Shown here one piece after another: positions 41,373 through 43,320 of a DNA stretch of 43,320 nucleotides. The stretch comes from Lachnospiraceae bacterium. GTDB lineage: Bacteria; Bacillota; Clostridia; Lachnospirales; Lachnospiraceae. Location: the NCBI GenBank assembly GCA_009911505.1, contig QXXL01000010.1, positions 1 to 43,320 of the forward strand, read 5' to 3'. Below the pieces are notes generated by a model. That model was not told where the DNA came from, did not search any database, and saw only the letters and a list, made by a program, of their open reading frames with translations. Made by a program: the position numbers and the translations under genes. Position 1 is the stretch's first letter, and each line of letters starts with the position of its first letter.

Positions 41373-42953
41373 TCAAATCTCCGTGCTGACCTCCACTCCG
41401 TTGTGGAAAGTGAAAACCGCCCTACCGTCCGGATAGACCGTTGCGTAATCCACAAGCCTGTGGAACAGCTTCTCGTTGAAATCCACCGGCAGCTCCTTTG
41501 TCTCGCTTAGCCCCGCAAGGAAGCCGCTGAAAATGTCATACTGGATTTCCTTTCTTTCACGCTCTTTTTCCAGGCTGTCCATCCGGCTCTCCAAAGCGGC
41601 GTACCGGCTGGCATACCCGTCATACTTTTTGCGGTAGTCGTGCTGGTCAAGTTTCCGGGTGGCGTTCTCATCGACCAGCTTCTGGATCAGCCCCGCAGTC
41701 ACCTCCATCTCGCTGCTGACCGCTTCCATCTCTGTGTCAAGGGAACCGCAGTCTGCCAGGGCTTCAATGACCGCCCTGCAGTCCCCGATGACCTCCTCCC
41801 GTTTCTCCATCAGGATGCCGGCCGCCTCAAGGAACAGCTCCTTTATCCTCTGCTCGTACAGATGGGGCGTGGCGCATTTGCTTTCGCCTTTGAACTTGGC
41901 GTTGCACTGCCAGACCGTCCGCTTGTACTTGCTGTTGGAATGCCAGACCTTGGAGCCGAAGTATTCCCCGCAGTCCCCGCATTTCAGCTTTGCCGAGAAC
42001 GGGCTGCAGCAGTTATGGCTCCGCCCCAGGTTCTTCCGCCGCTGTATCTCCATCTGCACGAGCTGCCACTCCGCAGGCTCAATGATGGCGTCATGGCTGC
42101 CCTCCACATAATACTGCGGCACCTCCCCTTCGTTCGCCTTGCGTTTCTTGGAAAGGAAGTCCACCGTGTAGCACTTCTGCAGGCGGGCATCGCCTTTGTA
42201 CTTTTCGTTGGAGAGGATATTCTCCACTGTCCTGTGCCGCCATGTTTCCTTCCCCGTGGGCGTCGGGATGTTCCTCTCCGTCAGATATTTTGCGATGGCG
42301 TAGGGCGTCTGCCCCTGCATGAACAGCCGGTAGATGAGCCGCACCGTCTCCGCCTCTTCCGGCACAACCTCCATCTGCCCGTCCTCCCCTTTCCGGTAGC
42401 CGAGGAAGGAACTGTAGGCCAGGCTGACCTTGCCGTCCGCAAACCGCTTCCGTTTCCCCCATGTCACGTTTTCCGAAATGGAGCGGGACTCTTCCTGCGC
42501 CAGCGAGGACATGATGGTGATGAGCAGCTCGCCCTTGGAATCAAGCGTGTAGATGTTCTCCTTCTGGAAGTAGACCTCCACGCCTTTCTCCTTCAGTTTC
42601 CGGACCGTGGTGAGGCTGTCCACCGTGTTCCTTGCGAACCGGCTTACGGACTTGGTCACGATGAGGTCTATCTTCCCATCCAGCGCATCCTGCACCATTT
42701 TGTTAAATCCGTCGCGGTGCCTCGTGTCAGTCGCACTGATCCCTTCGTCCGTATAGACGTTTACGAATTCCCATTCGGGCCGGGACTTGATGTAGTTGGT
42801 GTAATAATCCACCTGCGCCTCGTAGCTGGTGAGCTGCTCCTCGCTGTCCGTGCTGACGCGGGCGTATCCGGCGGTCTTCCGCTTTGCCACTGCGTCATTC
42901 CTTACCCCGGTATGCAGGTTCCTTGTCGCCGGTATCACTGTCACATTAGGCAT
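41373..42953 (-). CDS. Large serine recombinase (resolvase/integrase)
   Basis: 526 residues. Resolvase domain with catalytic Ser34 in GYARVSTDS and the active-site arginines in SVSRFARNT (104-110); recombinase domain with YAIAKYLTERNIPTPTGKETW; zinc beta-ribbon (KLKCGDCGEYFGSK ... WQCNAKFKGESKCAT) and a C-terminal coiled coil (about 400-470). It cuts and joins DNA at att sites for integration and excision of ICE- or Tn4451-type elements. GC-rich compared with its neighbours. It overlaps the small NUMOD3-like gene by 8 bases. Intact as far as seen. Confidence 0.94.
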   Translation of the reverse strand: MPNVTVIPATRNLHTGVRNDAVAKRKTAGYARVSTDSEEQLTSYEAQVDYYTNYIKSRPEWEFVNVYTDEGISATDTRHRDGFNKMVQDALDGKIDLIVTKSVSRFARNTVDSLTTVRKLKEKGVEVYFQKENIYTLDSKGELLITIMSSLAQEESRSISENVTWGKRKRFADGKVSLAYSSFLGYRKGEDGQMEVVPEEAETVRLIYRLFMQGQTPYAIAKYLTERNIPTPTGKETWRHRTVENILSNEKYKGDARLQKCYTVDFLSKKRKANEGEVPQYYVEGSHDAIIEPAEWQLVQMEIQRRKNLGRSHNCCSPFSAKLKCGDCGEYFGSKVWHSNSKYKRTVWQCNAKFKGESKCATPHLYEQRIKELFLEAAGILMEKREEVIGDCRAVIEALADCGSLDTEMEAVSSEMEVTAGLIQKLVDENATRKLDQHDYRKKYDGYASRYAALESRMDSLEKERERKEIQYDIFSGFLAGLSETKELPVDFNEKLFHRLVDYATVYPDGRAVFTFHNGVEVSTEI

Positions 42954-43230
42954 TGCCGTCCCCCTCCTTTCCGGCGCTGGTGTTCCCTGCGCGCATTTCT
43001 TTCATCATGCGGCTCACCGTCTGCCTGTGCGCCTCCGAAGCCTCCCTGTCGTTCCAGTACGCTTTCATCTTTTCGCTCTGCCGCTGGCGCTGCTCCTCCG
43101 GGAATTCGCGCCCCTTCCAGTATTCCTTCATCCGCTCACTGTGCCGTCTGCGCTGTTCCTCTGTCTGCTTCCTTCCGGAGTTTTTCAGGCTGATCTGCCG
43201 TTTCTGCTCCTCCGTGCAGATATGCACCAC
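42946..43230 (-). CDS. Small basic protein with three NUMOD3-like repeats
   Basis: 94 residues from GTG 43230 with AGGAG 6 bases upstream. Three helix repeats of about 21 residues: TEEQRRRHSERMKEYWKGRE, PEEQRQRQSEKMKAYWNDRE and SEAHRQTVSRMMKEM, preceded by a shorter TEEQKRQISLKNSGRKQ. This resembles NUMOD3 DNA-binding modules of homing endonucleases. It is translationally coupled to the serine recombinase, so it may be a DNA-binding or directionality partner; this is inference. Some of its codons are also open in other frames, so a small doubt remains. Confidence 0.6.
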   Translation of the reverse strand: MVHICTEEQKRQISLKNSGRKQTEEQRRRHSERMKEYWKGREFPEEQRQRQSEKMKAYWNDREASEAHRQTVSRMMKEMRAGNTSAGKEGDGNA

Positions 43231-43247
43231 TTCATGCTCCTGCTGAA

Positions 43248-43320
43248 TATTCTAACGCTTCGGAGCCACCGTTTTATAGCTTGAGAGCCATTTGATTTTG
43301 GTATTCTAATGCTTGAGAGC
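43248..43320. repeat. Short degenerate direct repeats at the right edge
   Basis: TATTCTAACGCTTCGGAGCC (43248-43267), a shorter CTTGAGAGCC (43280-43289) and TATTCTAATGCTTGAGAGC (43302-43320) are related. They lie upstream of the recombinase operon; they could be att/recombinase sites or a remnant of a preceding gene. The window ends inside the block. Confidence 0.45.

Noticed and set aside
41640..43193. 517-codon open frame on the plus strand opposite the serine recombinase
   Set aside because: It is the GC-rich antisense shadow of the recombinase and the small gene before it; no ribosome-binding site and no protein-like composition.
1..43320. CRISPR array, rRNA operon, complete prophage or insertion sequence
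   Set aside because: No regularly spaced repeats of CRISPR size, no rRNA, no transposase or phage structural genes were seen; only remnants and one serine recombinase.

Overview
The window looks like a chromosomal segment of an anaerobic, low-to-mid GC Firmicute, most likely a gut Lachnospiraceae-type Clostridium. The reasons are the FeoA-FeoA-FeoB iron cassette, a VanZ/DUF6142 pair, a secreted GH84 glycosidase ending in BspA-like repeats, a PdaA-type spore/cortex deacetylase, a one-cluster ferredoxin, and strong AGGAGG ribosome-binding sites with canonical sigma-A promoters. Almost every gene is on the minus strand. The exception is one DUF2383 gene at 15095-15529. The species itself is inference.

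Core part, about 1-32400. From right to left in the direction of transcription: ferredoxin; a PurF paralogue whose glutaminase site has decayed; PdaA-like deacetylase; a 1541-residue secreted GH84 hexosaminidase; EcsC-family protein coupled to a K+/H+ antiporter; an amino-acid ABC importer (binding protein, permease, ATPase); KDPG aldolase with a C-terminal extension; L-lactate dehydrogenase; a membrane-anchored amidase; tRNA-Thr(GGT); DUF4230 protein; then a pyrE-vanZ-DUF6142-HD-M29 operon and a purE-purM-purN-purD-HAD-AKR operon. The pyrE and purE operons start from nearly identical promoter blocks, so pyrimidine and purine synthesis may share a control. Further left are a PaaI-type thioesterase with a bifunctional homocysteine methyltransferase/MTHFR, and then the feo iron-uptake operon. 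The feo operon carries two copies of the motif TTAGT-N4-ACTAA at its two promoters.

Accessory part, about 32450-43320. This is a mosaic of mobile-element debris and cargo. It holds a frameshifted excisionase-like HTH gene, a small unidentified ORF, the tail of a phage/ICE SNF2 helicase, an intact response regulator/histidine kinase/ABC ATPase/large permease module (peptide-sensing or detoxification type), broken metallophosphoesterase, DUF4405 and flavodoxin genes, an AT-rich 325-residue protein with a nucleotide-cyclase-like motif order, and a large serine recombinase preceded by a small NUMOD3-like repeat protein. The recombinase is the likely mover. The 325-residue gene is the best candidate for an undescribed function here; no complete new system can be demonstrated from sequence alone.

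Starts were re-chosen where ribosome-binding sites, gene overlaps or terminators argued against the longest ORF (thioesterase, AKR, purM, purE, LDH, EcsC, antiporter, ferredoxin, ABC genes, response regulator).
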